DNA from: Lepidostoma basale
Taxonomy: Eukaryota > Arthropoda > Insecta > Trichoptera > Lepidostomatidae
Direction: 5' to 3'
Assembly: GCA_022606425.2 (NCBI GenBank)
Contig: JAHDVF020000450.1
Coordinates: 271,501 to 335,500, forward strand
DNA length: 64,000 nucleotides
Shown here: in pieces, positions 1 to 10,814 of the stretch
Layout of the letters: every line of letters begins with the position of its first letter
How positions within the stretch are numbered: the first letter of the stretch is position 1
Position numbers and translations under genes: made by a program
Notes under the pieces: model-generated
What the model saw: only the letters and a program-made list of their open reading frames with translations
What the model was told of the DNA's origin: nothing
The model's database searches: none

Positions 1-434
1 ACTTCTCTCGATTCCTCTACTTCTTGTCATGCACGCACGTCGATTTCTCCGACTCCTCACGTGACCGACATTCAATATTTGATTGATTTGATCGTGCCAC
101 GTTTTCCTCGGTCTTCCTCTATATCTGGTTCCATTTACATCGTTAACATATATATTTTTTTATCATTCTTTCTTCATTCATTATTTTCATATATGTCCAA
201 ACCATCTTAATGATCCTATCATTATTTTGTTCATGACGCCATCATTCGCACCGCATTCTCTTATTTTATTTTTATTCGACACTCTATCATACACAGAGTA
301 TCCACACATTCGTCTAAGAGATCTCATTTCTACTGCATTTATTCTACTTTCATCCTTCTTTTGCCAGTTCCATGCTTCACTTCCATACATAAGGGTCGGC
401 ACAAGAACACCATTGTGCACTGCCATCTTGGCTT
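1..434 (-). mobile_element. RTE-A LINE fragment, cut by window edge
   Basis: Read on the minus strand this gives the C-terminal part of the RTE-A protein, from VHNGVLVPTLMYGSEAW through SLRWFGH towards the RGRPRKTW block, with frame breaks. Its 3' end lies before base 1. It is 5'-truncated at a T-rich junction near 434. Confidence 0.85.
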
Positions 435-795
435 TTTTTTGTTATATCGAGGTTTTACTGTATTGTAATTTCGTATTCTATGTTTTGGCATTGGATTATT
501 TATATTTTGTCGAGTCACTGCAGGGACAGGTTAAAGGAAGTATTTACGCCACTGGGGAGTTGACATTTGAAGTGGTATTGTATTTTTTTAATCGCACACG
601 GCGCCATTGTTAATCAGAACGTTGCCGAGTTACGTAAGTATAATGGGAATATAGTTAAAAGATGTTATAATACAACGCTAATAAGCAGAAGGTTAATTAT
701 AATTCCCAGAGAGAAGACGGTGACACGATAATATTCGGTTATAGAAATACATTTAGTCACTTCGGACGGAATGTGAAAGCGAAACAGGGATAAAA
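435..795. other. no gene recognised
   Basis: AT-rich sequence between a LINE fragment and a MITE. I see no conserved reading frame or repeat shared with the rest of the window. Confidence 0.5.
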
Positions 796-797
796 TA

Positions 798-1399
798 GGG
801 TCGAAGCACCAGTATTTGACCGCCCCCCAGTAAATGACCGTTGGTTAATAAAACAAAATATAATAAGAATTGCTCTATGTGTCCAGTCAAAAACTTTAAT
901 CCCAAGAAACTATGACAAAAGAGGTAGGCAGAGACAACTGTTGGTAAGAAACAAAACTATCAGTTTTGAACTGTGCCTTGTCAAACGGTAAAAGTGCGTC
1001 TTCCCGTTGTTGTTCTGAGATTGTTAGTAGTTTTTTTATATAAGGAAAGGTGTGGTAAGTGTTTTTTTCAATGTTATTTCTTATGCAATTCTTTGAATAT
1101 TTACATATTTTTATATGTTAGGGTGTTTCATAATGTGACAATGTAACAAAATCTATGTATTGTATCAATATAACCTGAAGTGGTCAATTACTGGTGATTG
1201 TGCTATTTTTTTCAGAGAAATATTAATTTTAATAGTAATACTCATATTTCAATAAAAAAAAGTTAGAGAATTTAGAGAAGTCAATGTGTTTTTTATTGTT
1301 TTCTTTTATTTTGTACACTGAAATAATGAAATTAATGCATTTAATATGGATTTCAGTACAAGCTGAACCTTAAACGGTCATTCATTGGTGCTTTGACCC
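798..1399. mobile_element. TA-flanked MITE (Tc1/mariner-like)
   Basis: The ends are inverted copies of GGGTCRAAGCACCA followed by a TGACCG block. The dinucleotide TA flanks both sides (796-797 and 1400-1401), as in Tc1/mariner insertions. Short motifs of the type CCAGTAATTGACC recur near the ends. There is no coding capacity. About 340 bp of it recur in inverse orientation at 60492-60829. Confidence 0.7.
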
Positions 1400-1406
1400 T
1401 ATTTAT

Positions 1407-1636
1407 CTAACTAACTAACCAGCACGCCGTCTCCCCGAAGGGGTAGGCAGAAAGAATAGACTGCCACACATTTCTTACCTGGCATATTTCTCTCGATTGC
1501 TCAACATTCATACATCGTGTCATGCACGCGCGCCGATTTCTCTGACTCCTCACGTGGCCGACATTCAATATTTGATTTATTTGATCGTGGCACGTTTTCC
1601 TCGGTCTTCCTTTATTTCTAGTTCCATTTACATCGT
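1407..1636 (-). mobile_element. RTE-A LINE 3' end fragment
   Basis: Starts with the CTAA-repeat tail and the hairpin block (GCCGTCTCCCCGAAGGGG), then runs antisense through the last ~60 codons of the RTE-A frame (CQ...VWQS and the RGRPRK region). 5'-truncated. Confidence 0.85.
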
Positions 1637-1823
1637 CATGAAATTATCAACATAATGATGATTATTTCATGACTGATTACTTTTAAAATACTAACTGGTT
1701 GAGATGAAAAAAATAAATATCGTAAAAAAGCGCATTTTATTAGCGTATCAGTTTTTTGCGATTTACTCAAAACATCTAATGATGGAGTTTGCCAGGTTTG
1801 CAACTAATACCCTCATATGTAGG
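1637..1823. repeat. interspersed repeat, inverse copy at 26196-26375
   Basis: Matches 26196-26375 in reverse complement, including the blocks TGATGGAGTTTGCCAGG and TTAGCGTATCAGTTTTTTG. No coding capacity. Related GGAGTTTGCC...TTTGCAA motifs recur at 26400-26500 and 27425-27640. Confidence 0.7.
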
Positions 1824-2365
1824 ATATTTTTTGATAGGTTCTATTTTTTCGGGAACCTCGGATCAAGGGCCAATCGGGTAATCGGTCAGGTCCCGTTCCC
1901 GACCAGACGAGGGGTTACACTGTATGTCGATTCTTCTGAACTCCAACTTGGGCGACTTACATTACAAGTGACAAACAAAAAGAGGAAAACGTACGATACT
2001 TGTTCTAAATCGTCTTTTGGCCATGGAGCGATGAGTCAAGAATAGCAATTGATTCTAGGACCGTGTGTAGTACGAATCATTGGTAGGGCAGCCGGCCATA
2101 CCCGAGCAACGGGTGACAAAGAATCTTCCGCCATTACTCATCAATTGACCGCAATCAAAAAGCCGCGAGTGGCTCTCCATTCGTTGGCTCTTCAAGACAA
2201 TCTTGTTGCAATTAAAAATCTCCCTTTCCAAATGGTGGCTATAACAAATTATTCACTACTCATAACTATGGTCGGATTTATATTCGCTAAAAAGTTTAAA
2301 ATACTCTTACGTATGAAGTACTTCATTTGTGGTACGACATTATTAAATTAAATAATAATACACGA
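1824..2365. other. no gene recognised
   Basis: Contains short open frames of about 100 codons with no recognisable family. A GC-richer patch near 1855-1915 has no homologue elsewhere in the window that I can see. Confidence 0.4.
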
Positions 2366-2367
2366 GG

Positions 2368-2550
2368 TCGACCCTCGTGTATGGAAGTGAAGCTTGGAGT
2401 TGGCAGAAGAAGGGTGAAAGTAGGATAAATGCCGTAGAAATGAGGTCACTAAGAAGAATGTGCGGAAAAACAATGTATGATAGAATATCTAATGATGAAG
2501 TAAGAAAGGAATATAAGGCGGATGAATGCGTGATAAATAAAATCAAGAAA
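2368..2550 (+). mobile_element. RTE-A LINE fragment
   Basis: Sense piece of the RTE-A C-terminal region ([21 protein letters not shown]), broken by the palindromic element that follows. Confidence 0.8.
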
Positions 2551-2586
2551 GGTTAAATTAAATAACTTTGTTTTTGTATCACAACT

Positions 2587-2826
2587 GAAGACTACAGGGG
2601 AAAAACAAGGAATGTCAGTAGAAGGTTAATTAGAATAAATTGAGAATAAAGCCAATCAAAGTCTATTATATTTCTTAGCAATTAGCAATCGATTATCTGG
2701 CCATAGTCGATGACACAGATGATTTTTGAATATGAAAATTTTACTGTGGATAGATACGCACAAATGCCGCTATTACATTTATTTTGAATTTTAACTGACA
2801 TTCCTTGTTTTTCCCCTGTAGTCTTC
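2587..2826. mobile_element. 240-bp MITE with 4-bp TSD (copy 1)
   Basis: Terminal inverted repeats of about 34 bp start GAAGACTACAGGGG and are flanked by AACT on both sides (2583-2586, 2827-2830). Removing the element and one AACT restores the left arm of the surrounding palindrome. The second copy is at 10845-11093. Confidence 0.85.
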
Positions 2827-2844
2827 AACTGTATTTTATTTAAG

Positions 2845-2887
2845 GCGACAGCTGTTTCATCAACCTATGTTGACATCATCAGGTGTT
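2845..2887 (-). ncRNA. hammerhead-ribozyme-like motif
   Basis: Minus strand reads AACAC-CUGAUGA-U-GUCAAC-AUAG-GUUGAU-GAAAC-AGCUGUC: a CUGANGA core, a six-pair stem, GAAA, then a palindrome ending in GUC. One extra U sits after CUGAUGA compared with textbook hammerheads, so activity is uncertain. Confidence 0.4.
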
Positions 2888-2989
2888 ATAATTATTTGAT
2901 ATATTATTTCAACATAGGTCGATGAAACAGCTGTCGCGTAAAATAAAATACAATTGTGATACAAAAACAAAGTTATTTAATTTAACAGT

Positions 2990-3100
2990 TTAAGAATTAT
3001 ATACTATATTTTACCTGTTCTCAATACTCGTAGATGGCTTAAACTATAATTTTTGTTTGTAATATCTTTGAGAAAATAAAGTGATTTGATTTAATTTGAT
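2990..3100 (+). mobile_element. Jockey-like LINE 3' UTR remnant
   Basis: Matches the non-coding 3' end of the Jockey-like copies (TTTGTAATATCTTTGAG, then an ATAAA and TGATTTGAT-rich tail) seen also at 7985-8060, 30545-30620 and 33000-33065. Confidence 0.65.
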
Positions 3101-3400
3101 AACTAACTAACTAACTAACCATCACGCCGTCTCCCCGAAGGAGTAGGCACAAAGAATGGACTGCCACACCTTTCTTTCCTGACATATTTCTCTCGCTTCC
3201 TCAACATTCATACATCGTGTCATGCACGCGCGTCGATTTCTCTGACTCCTCACATGACCGACATTCAATATTTGATTTATTTGATCGTGCCACGTTTTCC
3301 TCGGTTTTCCTCTATTTTTGGTTCCATTTAACATCATTAACATATAATTTTTTTACCATTCTTTCTTCATTCATTCTTTCCATATGTCCAAACCATTTCC
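3101..3400 (-). mobile_element. RTE-A LINE 3' end fragment
   Basis: Antisense RTE-A with an intact CTAA-repeat tail, hairpin block and last ~90 codons (...[18 protein letters not shown], stop after AYSFGETA). 5'-truncated near 3400. Confidence 0.85.
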
Positions 3401-3894
3401 CATTTAATTTGATTTTAGAATTAATTCCAGGCCCTCTGTAATACGACCTATAGGTGTACTGGCGCGCAGTTGGCGAACTCTCATTTCGCGTTCTTTCAAA
3501 TCTCACCCGGCCCCCGCATCCGTCTACCGTCTGCCTTCCCAGACGGGGAGATGTCAATGACTTGCATTATATCGATTCAATTAGAAACGGACAAAGCGGT
3601 ATATTTAATACGCGACGGCGCGTGTTGCATCTCCTACATAATGGAACGCTTTCAAACTAATTAAAACCCGGGATCGTCTATGGAATACGCAAATATAATA
3701 AGTGCATAGATTTGCACGTCTTGTACAAATATATTCTTTGAGATCAAAGGTATATCTGTGTCCCTTGGTATCCTCTTCGATCGACGAGGTTCACACGATA
3801 CCCTGAAGATGGAGACTGTAACTATCTATGAAACGTCAGTCGAATAGGATAATATATAACTAAAATGCCCGAAAACATTTATTTCATTTTCATT
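3401..3894. other. no gene; possible hammerhead-like motif inside
   Basis: No host exon recognised. CTGAAGA at 3803, then GAAAC and GTC at 3830-3837, are the same ordered core as the hammerhead-like motifs elsewhere, here with a weak internal stem. Confidence 0.35.
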
Positions 3895-4185
3895 TCATTT
3901 CATTTATTTTGATAATAATCACAAACATTACAGACATACAATTCCAAATCGTTTGCAATTACATTATAAACAGAGAAGCATTAAAAAAAATAAAAATTAA
4001 GCTTAAGAGTAAGAAAAATCATAACATTGATATTGCATCCCTGAGGCAACTCACACTATCACGAAATATGTCGACCTCCGAGGCGATCCGATTAAGCAAT
4101 AAGATTGCCCTACCCACAGGCATTACCATTGGCAGGTTGGTTCTGCAGCGTGGCAAATAAAACAATCTGTGCTGTCTTTGACGAA
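3895..4185 (-). mobile_element. Jockey-like LINE C-terminal fragment
   Basis: Antisense reading gives the family's closing block (LPMVMPVGRAI, LLNRIASEVDIF) and a stop, followed by an ATTTCATTTCATTT-type tail. It is a diverged copy of the element at 33780-34536. Confidence 0.7.
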
Positions 4186-4187
4186 AC

Positions 4188-4850
4188 ATAACTAACTAAC
4201 CATCATGCCGTCTCGTCGAAGGGGTAGGTAGAAATAATGGACCGCCACACTACTCATCCTGACACACCTCTCTAGATTCCTCCACATTCATAGAACGAGT
4301 CATAAACGCGCGTCGATTCCTCGGACATGACCAACCTTGAAAATTTGATTAATTTGATCGTACCGTGTTTTTATCGGTCCACCTCGACTCCGTACGACAT
4401 TTACATTGTTAATGTATAATTTCTTAACCATTATTTCTCCATCCATGCGCTCCATATGTCCGAACCAACGCAGCAATCCTTTCATAATACCTTCTTCCGC
4501 TCTACACCCCTTTCTTATATTAGCATTTGAAATTCTGTCGTATATCTTTCTAACACACATACGTCTTACGGACCGGAGCTCAACTCTACCGCATTTATTC
4601 TGCTCTCATACTTCTTCTGCCAGTTCCATGCTACGCTTCCATACATACGGGTTGGGACCAGAACTCCATTGCGAACGGCCATTTTCGCTTTCATGATAAA
4701 TTCTTGTTTCCAATAACTATTTTTAAAGCTCCATTCACTTTGTTACCCGCAAAAACCACCACCTTTAAGTTTCCGACATTCATCATTAAATCGTTTGACT
4801 TGCATACATCATACATTCTCGACACCAAGACTTGTAATTTCTGCAGTATC
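4188..4850 (-). mobile_element. RTE-A LINE fragment, old copy
   Basis: Tail and hairpin block at 4188-4225, then antisense RTE-A coding sequence with many frameshifts ([28 protein letters not shown]) up to the region before VHNGVLVP. Confidence 0.8.
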
Positions 4851-5125
4851 TTTATATATAAAACTTATAGCTGATTGTAGAGTGAACCAAGTTTTTATTG
4901 ATATATTTTTGGATAACCCTGGGACAATGTCCTTAATCATTTGATATCCCCTATGGGGGTATGGCCCGGCAGACACAAAAGGCGACCCGTTGCTATTCCA
5001 CCCCCTCGCCTAGCGGGGATATTGCACCTTGCACCCTTTATCACCGGTTAAAGGTGCATGACACTATTACAAAGCGCAGCCGTCTAGTCGGCTACGGATT
5101 TAGAAACAGCCCCTATAAAACATTG
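4851..5125. other. no gene recognised
   Basis: Includes a GC-rich patch around 4960-5105 with a short open frame that matches nothing I know. It could be the 5' part of an unrecognised LINE. Confidence 0.35.
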
Positions 5126-5721
5126 AACCCGCTATCAAAATAATATATTTTATTAACTGTTAAAATTTAAAACGCTGTTACGGTATCTCAATTTTTTTTA
5201 TTTATCGCATCAAGAACTAAAACTAATAGTATTTATTTATTGATTATTTACCAAGTAACTAACTAACTAATCAACCATCACGCCGTTTTTCCGGAGGGGT
5301 AGGTAGAGGATGGATTGAGAACCCCTATGTTCTGGAGCAAATAGGTATTTTTGTTCCTGATAACTACCTGCGACAGCGCCGACATCAATTGTTCTTTGCT
5401 CCGACACGCAGAACCAACCTGCCTTTGGTGATGCCAGTAGGAAGAGCAATTCGGACGCTGAATCTAATCATCTCGGATTTGGACATTTTCAGTGTCAGTG
5501 AGGCAGTATTCATTAAAAAAAATATTACAAATTCTGGAAAGAGTACTGCCTCACTAACGTCGAGATATTTGGATTCCTTCTGATATGTATGATTTTTTGG
5601 TCTCATGTTGTTTTATCTTATCTTTGTAACCCCGTTTTGTGTCCAAATGAGTCGCCTAAATGTTTTTCGTTTGTAATGTCTCATTTGTGTATCATGTATA
5701 AATAAATAAATAAATAAATAA
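5126..5721 (+). mobile_element. Jockey-like LINE with nested RTE-A end (copy 1)
   Basis: 5300-5585 encodes the closing region (PLVMPVGRAIRTLN, ISDLDIFSVSEAVF) and ends in an AAAT-repeat tail. Between 5132 and 5299 lies an insertion made of AT-rich sequence plus an antisense RTE-A 3' end. The same composite occurs at 20610-21262. Confidence 0.7.
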
Positions 5722-6218
5722 TAGATCGCCACATTTTTCTATCCTGACATAACTCTCGCGCCTCTTCTACATTCACACATCGCGACATGCACGCTCGTCG
5801 ATTGTTCCTACTTATAACATGGCCGTCTTTCAGTAATTGATTAATTTGACCGTGCAATGTCTTCCTTGGCCTTCCTCGACTTATTTTTCCATTCACGCTA
5901 CTTGTATATATCTTTTTAACCATACTTCCCTCATCCATTCGTTCCATATGTCAAAACCATCTTAATTTTATTTATCACGCATTCATCCATTTTACATTCC
6001 TTTCTTACTTCTTCTTAGATATTCTATTATACATTGTTTTTCCCGCAAATTCTTCTTAGTGACCTCATTTCTACGGCATTTATCCTACTATTTTTATCCT
6101 TCTTCTGCCAACTCCAAGCTTCACTTCCATACATAAGGGTCGGCACTGGAACTCTATTGTGCACTGACAAGTTTGCTTCAGTTAATATATTTTTATTTAC
6201 GGTAATGAATTTGAGTGC
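5722..6218 (-). mobile_element. RTE-A LINE fragment
   Basis: Antisense C-terminal coding region ([32 protein letters not shown]) with frameshifts. The tail is missing because it joins the AAAT repeat of the upstream element. Confidence 0.8.
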
Positions 6219-6228
6219 ACCATTTTAC

Positions 6229-6371
6229 CAAGAAATTTTGAATCAAAACCTCGTCTGGCTTACAGAGGTTCAGCTCTTGTGGCTTTTCCTCTTACGTCTG
6301 ACGACGGGAACATTGTTGAAAGGTGATTTGACATGATTACTTAGATTTGGGGGTTTTGATTCAAAATTTCT
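6229..6371. mobile_element. hAT MITE fragment
   Basis: Internal part of the MITE that is complete at 15217-15465 (shared AGGTTCAGCTCTTGTGGC and GATTACTTAGATTTGGGGG). Both terminal repeats are lost. Confidence 0.7.
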
Positions 6372-6379
6372 TATGTGTA

Positions 6380-6590
6380 TGACAGAGTGTCGAATGAAAA
6401 TATAAGAAGTTAATGCAGTGCGAATGATGGTGTTATGAACAAAATAATGAAAGGATCATTAAGATGGTTTGGACACATGGAAAGAATTAATGAAGAAAGA
6501 ATGTTAAAAAAATTATATATTAACGATGTAAATGGAACTAGAAATAGAGGAAGACCGAGGAAAACGTGGCATGATCAAATAAATTAAATA
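6380..6590 (+). mobile_element. RTE-A LINE fragment
   Basis: Sense copy from [10 protein letters not shown] to KTWHDQIN, interrupted at its 3' side by the antisense TP element. Confidence 0.8.
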
Positions 6591-6591
6591 T

Positions 6592-6860
6592 TACTAACTA
6601 ACAATCACGCCGTCTCTCCGAAAGGGTAGGCAGAAAGGTCACACTTAAACCGATGCGGCACTCCATCCTTCTCTTTTCGCCCCGCGGGAGACGCGGTGTG
6701 ATGGGTTGCGCACCTCATCGCCACCAATAGGCATCTCCCGCGCACACTTCGATCGTCCAACATCCACAAAAAATAATATAAAATACAATGATATAAAATA
6801 AAATATAAAATAAAAATAATTTTAATATAATTTAATTTAAAAATAATTTCCATAAATATT
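6592..6860 (-). mobile_element. TP element (non-coding partner of RTE-A)
   Basis: Starts (antisense) with the RTE-A tail and hairpin block, then switches to an unrelated GC-rich block containing CCCGCGGGAGACGCGG and an AT-rich part. Other copies: 26592-26800, 32000-32425, 36565-36706, 56285-56630. No protein is conserved across copies. Confidence 0.7.
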
Positions 6861-6984
6861 GAATTGTTCCGAATAAGGAAAAAATGTTTTCGGATGTTTT
6901 AGGCCCAAATGAATAAGACAATAGCCTATGCATTGTAAAATTAAAACTTTGAAAAATAAGGGACACCCGTACATAGTATTTTTA

Positions 6985-7600
6985 TAAACAATTAGTAAAA
7001 CAAAATATATTGGACTGTCAGAAAGAAAAACACATTGTTGCCGCTATACAAAATTACATGGCTGAATCCTCTCCTGACCATGCCAAGCTAATACGAACTC
7101 TAAAAATTAGACTCAGAGCTCGATTATTAAGGTCTATATTCGCCTATATTGCGAAAATTATCAATTAATTTATTAATTTATAAAGTTAATTAGAGCTCGA
7201 TTCGTAACAAAAATATGCCTATAACCGCCGTATTCCACTTAATCAATTATGTAAGTTTCCTGAGGATCTGTTCAGGAATAACCGAGGAAAAGGTCTTCAC
7301 ACAAACCACATATTGAGTTTTATTTATATGTAGATGTAGATGTAGACTAGTAAAACGAAATATATTGGACTGTCAGAAAGAAAAACACATTGTTGCCACT
7401 ATACAAAATTACATGGCTGAATCCTTCCTGACCATGCCAAGCGAATATGAACTCTAAAAATTAGACTCAGAGCTCGATTATTAAGGTCTATATTCGCCTG
7501 TATTACGAAAATTTTTAAGTAATTTATTAATTTATAAAGTTAATTAGAGCTCAATTCGTAACAAAAGTATACCTATAACCACCGCTGGGTTCCATATAAT
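6985..7600. repeat. tandem duplication, unit ~355 bp
   Basis: 6992-7240 is repeated at 7347-7585 with about 95% identity by eye (ATATTGGACTGTCAGAAAG, GAGCTCGATTATTAAGG). The spacer 7260-7345 recurs at 8080-8163, so the second unit was split by the Jockey-like insertion. Confidence 0.8.
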
Positions 7601-7604
7601 TTCT

Positions 7605-8061
7605 CACGGCATTTATTTAAGGAATGCTCGGAACCAATTCTTTACAGCTTCGAAGAGATGGGCATCTCATAACCCATTTCTTTAAATTAATCAGGGGATA
7701 TTTCGAGAACTCGGTCGTGCTAGAGGGTGTTGGTCTTTTTGTCCCTGATAGATTTCTCCGACAGCGACAGCACAGATTGTTTTACCAACCGGCCGCCAGA
7801 ACCAATCTGCCTCTGGTGACACCGGTGGGAAGAGCAATTAGTCTGCTGAACGCGGTCTCCTCGGAGATCGACGTCTTTTATATTAGTGAAGGTGCGTTCT
7901 TGACTTTAGAAAGTATCTTGTCTTCCTAATGTCGAACCATCTCTAATGCGTTCCTGGTACTTTGTTGTATTTTTATAATATTTTACCTGTACTTAAAAGA
8001 TGCCTTAAACATTTTCCTGTTTGTAATGTCTTTTGAGTTAATAAACTGATTTGATTTGATA
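7605..8061 (+). mobile_element. Jockey-like LINE, 5'-truncated
   Basis: Encodes the C-terminal block GMLGTNSLQLRRDGHLITHF to LTLESILSS with a stop. The non-coding 3' end closes in TGATTTGATTTGAT. Inserted inside the second unit of the tandem duplication. Confidence 0.8.
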
Positions 8062-8165
8062 ATCAATTCTGAATGTTTCCCGAGGATCTGTTCAGGAATA
8101 ACCGAGGAAAAGGTCTTCACACAAACCACAGATTGAGTTTTATTTATATGTAGATGTAGATTCAC
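8062..8165. repeat. end of split tandem unit
   Basis: Repeats 7250-7345 (GGATCTGTTCAGGAATAACC and a GTAGAT repeat). It completes the unit interrupted by the LINE just upstream. Confidence 0.75.
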
Positions 8166-8585
8166 AATATTGAATATATATTTAAAACAATCGCGGAGAT
8201 TATCATATTTCTTTCAATGCCCCCAATGATATTTGAAGCCGTCCACCAGATGGCATCAAACACCTCATAGCCAGCGTCCTATTATCTTATTGGCCACGAT
8301 CAAGACTGAAGACAGCGGTGAAAGCGCGTGTTACTTCTCAGAGAGTGTCCTCGGAAGAATAATAAAATAGCTCCAATCCGTCTTTCAGATTAAACAATCT
8401 GGGTTAGATAAACACAGTTCCGAATGCACGGCCATTGTTTGCGTCAGCCGGAACGGAAATAAACCGGGTCCATTCACAGACACGGTCAGATGCTGAGAGA
8501 TGGACAATCACTATATTGCAGGTCAAACACATTAACAGCCCTACATGCAGGTAACTTTCAGAGAAATGTGCAAAAAAATTCATAT
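8166..8585. other. no gene recognised
   Basis: Moderate GC, no conserved frame, no matching repeat found in the window. Confidence 0.4.
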
Positions 8586-8845
8586 TTTTAATTAACAACA
8601 ACAAACCATCACGCCGTTTCACGTAGGGGTAGGCAGAAATAATGGACCGCCACACAACTCTATCCTGGCACACCTCTCTAGCTTTCTCCACATTCACATA
8701 GCGAATCATACAAGGACGTTGATTCTTCCGACTTCTAACATTGATTAATCTGGTCATGCCATGTTTTCCTCGATCTGCCTCGACACCGTACTCCATTTAC
8801 ATCACTAAAGTATACATTCTTAACCATACGTACTTAACATATTTC
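8586..8845 (-). mobile_element. RTE-A LINE 3' end fragment (CAA-tail subfamily)
   Basis: Tail reads AACAACAACAAACC rather than CTAA repeats, then the hairpin block and the antisense C-terminus ([18 protein letters not shown]). Placed tail-outward against the sense copy that follows. Confidence 0.8.
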
Positions 8846-8849
8846 TCTA

Positions 8850-9960
8850 CGTTACTATTAAAGTTGTGGAAAATATTGTCTGAATATGGAATAAGTACAA
8901 AACTGATCACGGCAATTAAGTCGCTATACACGGAAAGCACTGCTAGTGTCAGAGTAAATGGAGATCTTACAGCCTGGTTTGATATCAATAAAGGTGTCAA
9001 ACAGGGTTGCGTAATGTCCCCGTGGTTATTTAATCTGTATATGGACAAATGTATGAAAGGGTTGGATGTAGGTGCCAAAATGAGCGGAGTGTCAGTAAGC
9101 TGTCTCTTGTATGCGGATGACGCTGTCCTACTTGCAGACAACGAGCATGAACTACAAGTCTTGGTGAATTGTATGTATGAGGTATGCATGCGAAATGATC
9201 TGATGATGAATGTTAATAAGTCCAAGGTAATGATTTTTGAAAAGGAAGAAACCACGACAGTCTGCAACATTAGCGTGAATGGTGAAAATTTGAAGCAAGT
9301 AGTTGAGTTCGTGTATTTAGGTAGAATGTTTACAAGAGATGGGCGAGTGGAGAGGTATATTGAAAGAAGGATTGGGGCAGGCAACAAAGTGAATGGTGCA
9401 CTAAAATTTGTCATCGCAAACAAAAACCTATCCAAAAAAGCTAGAATGGCAGTGCACAATGGTGTTCTTCTACCGACCCTTATGTATGGAAGCGAAGCAT
9501 GGAACTGGCAAAAGAAGGATGAAAGTAGAATAAATGCAGTAGAAATGAGATCTCTTAGACGAATGTGTGGATACTCTGTGTATGATAGAGTGTCGAATGA
9601 AAATATAAGAAGTGAATGCGGTGCGAATGATGGTGTCATGAACAAAATAATGAAAGGATCATTAAGATGGTTTGGACATATGGAAAGAATGAATGAAGAA
9701 AGAATGGTAAAAAAATTATATTTTAATGATGTAAATGGAACTAGAAATAGAGGAAGACCGAGGAAAACGTGGCACCATCAAATAAATCAAATATTGAATG
9801 TCGGCCATGTGAGAAGCCAGATAAATCGACGCGTGTGCATGACACGATATATGAATGCTGAGGGAGCGAGAGAAATATGTCAGGAAAGAAAAGTGTGGCA
9901 GTCCATTCTTTCTGCCTACCCCTTCGGGAGACGGCGTGATGGTTAGTTAGTTAGTTTGTT
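8850..9960 (+). mobile_element. RTE-A LINE, longest copy, with RT core
   Basis: An uninterrupted frame to 9946 contains the second half of the reverse transcriptase: [20 protein letters not shown], the catalytic YADD ([13 protein letters not shown]) and FVYLG, then the C-terminal blocks [29 protein letters not shown] and [16 protein letters not shown]. It ends with the hairpin block and a GTTA-repeat tail. The 5' endonuclease half is missing. This is the best single guide to the family's protein. Confidence 0.9.
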
Positions 9961-10324
9961 AATAAAACAAATAATAACGAATTCAGTAACTTTAGCACAT
10001 AACAATAATAATATTGTTTTTCTCGGTAGAAAGTGCGTGAAACCACGGTATCCGGATGTCCGCTGCCGGATACGTGAAACGCGACAAATCTCCGATGTTT
10101 TTGGGTCAAAGACAGCGAAACTAAATAATTAAATTAGGAACTTGTGCTCTATTACTAGGCACTAGAGAAAATTTGGCTTATTTTCATATTTAGGAACTTT
10201 AAACAATCTATTGATTTGAAAAAAGAACTTCATAAATTCTATTAATTGTTTCTTGGAAAAAAAAACATGTTTCGGAAACAGAGGCCCTTCATCAGTGATT
10301 AAATATATATTTTTTAATTTCATT
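9961..10324. other. no gene; hammerhead-like motif on minus strand
   Basis: No exon recognised. On the minus strand, 10300-10264 reads CUGAUGA, a GC-rich spacer, then CCGAAACAUGU and a U run, matching the CUGANGA...GAAAC order found elsewhere. Confidence 0.35.
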
Positions 10325-10762
10325 AATGTGATCAGTTAATGACAGCGAAATCTGCAGAGCGACTGGATACTTTTGAGAGAAGGGTGCTGCGCAGAATTCT
10401 GGGGCCTGTGAATGACGGTGAAGGCTGGAGAGTGCGGCATAATGACGAGCTGTACAATATTTACAAAGCTCCCAGTCTCTCCACACAGGTCAGACTGAAT
10501 AGACTGAGATGGGCCGGTCACGTGCAGAGGATGCCGTCATCGCGAACCCCAAAAAGATTGCTGGAGTGGCACCCAGGTGGTAGAAGACCAATTGGACGAC
10601 CAAGGCTGCGATGGGCGGATGAAGTTGGGAGAGATGGAACAAGATTGTTAAGAGTGTCAGATTGGAGGGTCGAAGCGGAGGACAGGAGGAGTTGGAGGCG
10701 AAGAATACTGGAGGCTAAGGCTCGATATGGGCTGTAGGGCCATCGAAGAAGAAGAAGATCAG
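10325..10762 (+). mobile_element. RTE-type LINE C-terminal fragment (family B)
   Basis: The open frame 10339-10737 gives the carboxy end of a LINE protein: RLDTFERRVLRRILGP, LNRLRWAGHVQRM and GRPRLRWADEV, with a stop. A GAAGAAGAAG tail follows. The RLRWxGHVxRM and GRPxxRW blocks mark RTE-type proteins, but the sequence is clearly distinct from RTE-A. Confidence 0.75.
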
Positions 10763-10814
10763 TTAAAAAATTTAAATAATGAAAAATAAAAATGTAATAA
10801 AATAAAAATATGTG

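Larger units (their letters stand above)
2552..2986. mobile_element. palindromic foldback element with nested MITE
   Basis: Without the nested MITE this is a ~195-bp near-perfect palindrome. Its outer arms begin TTAAATTAAATAACTTTG and continue to a CAGCTGTTTCATC block near the centre. Each arm carries a hammerhead-like motif or half of one. A truncated relative (one arm) is at 32590-32690. Confidence 0.75.

Noticed and set aside
3101..3120. Telomeric repeats (insect TTAGG)
   Set aside because: The unit is TTAG/GTTA, only 3-5 repeats long and always at LINE 3' ends, so it is a retrotransposon tail.
8797..9645. 282-codon minus-strand frame
   Set aside because: Exact antisense shadow of the RTE-A reverse transcriptase frame, with no family resemblance of its own. 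The same applies to the many [15 protein letters not shown] frames.
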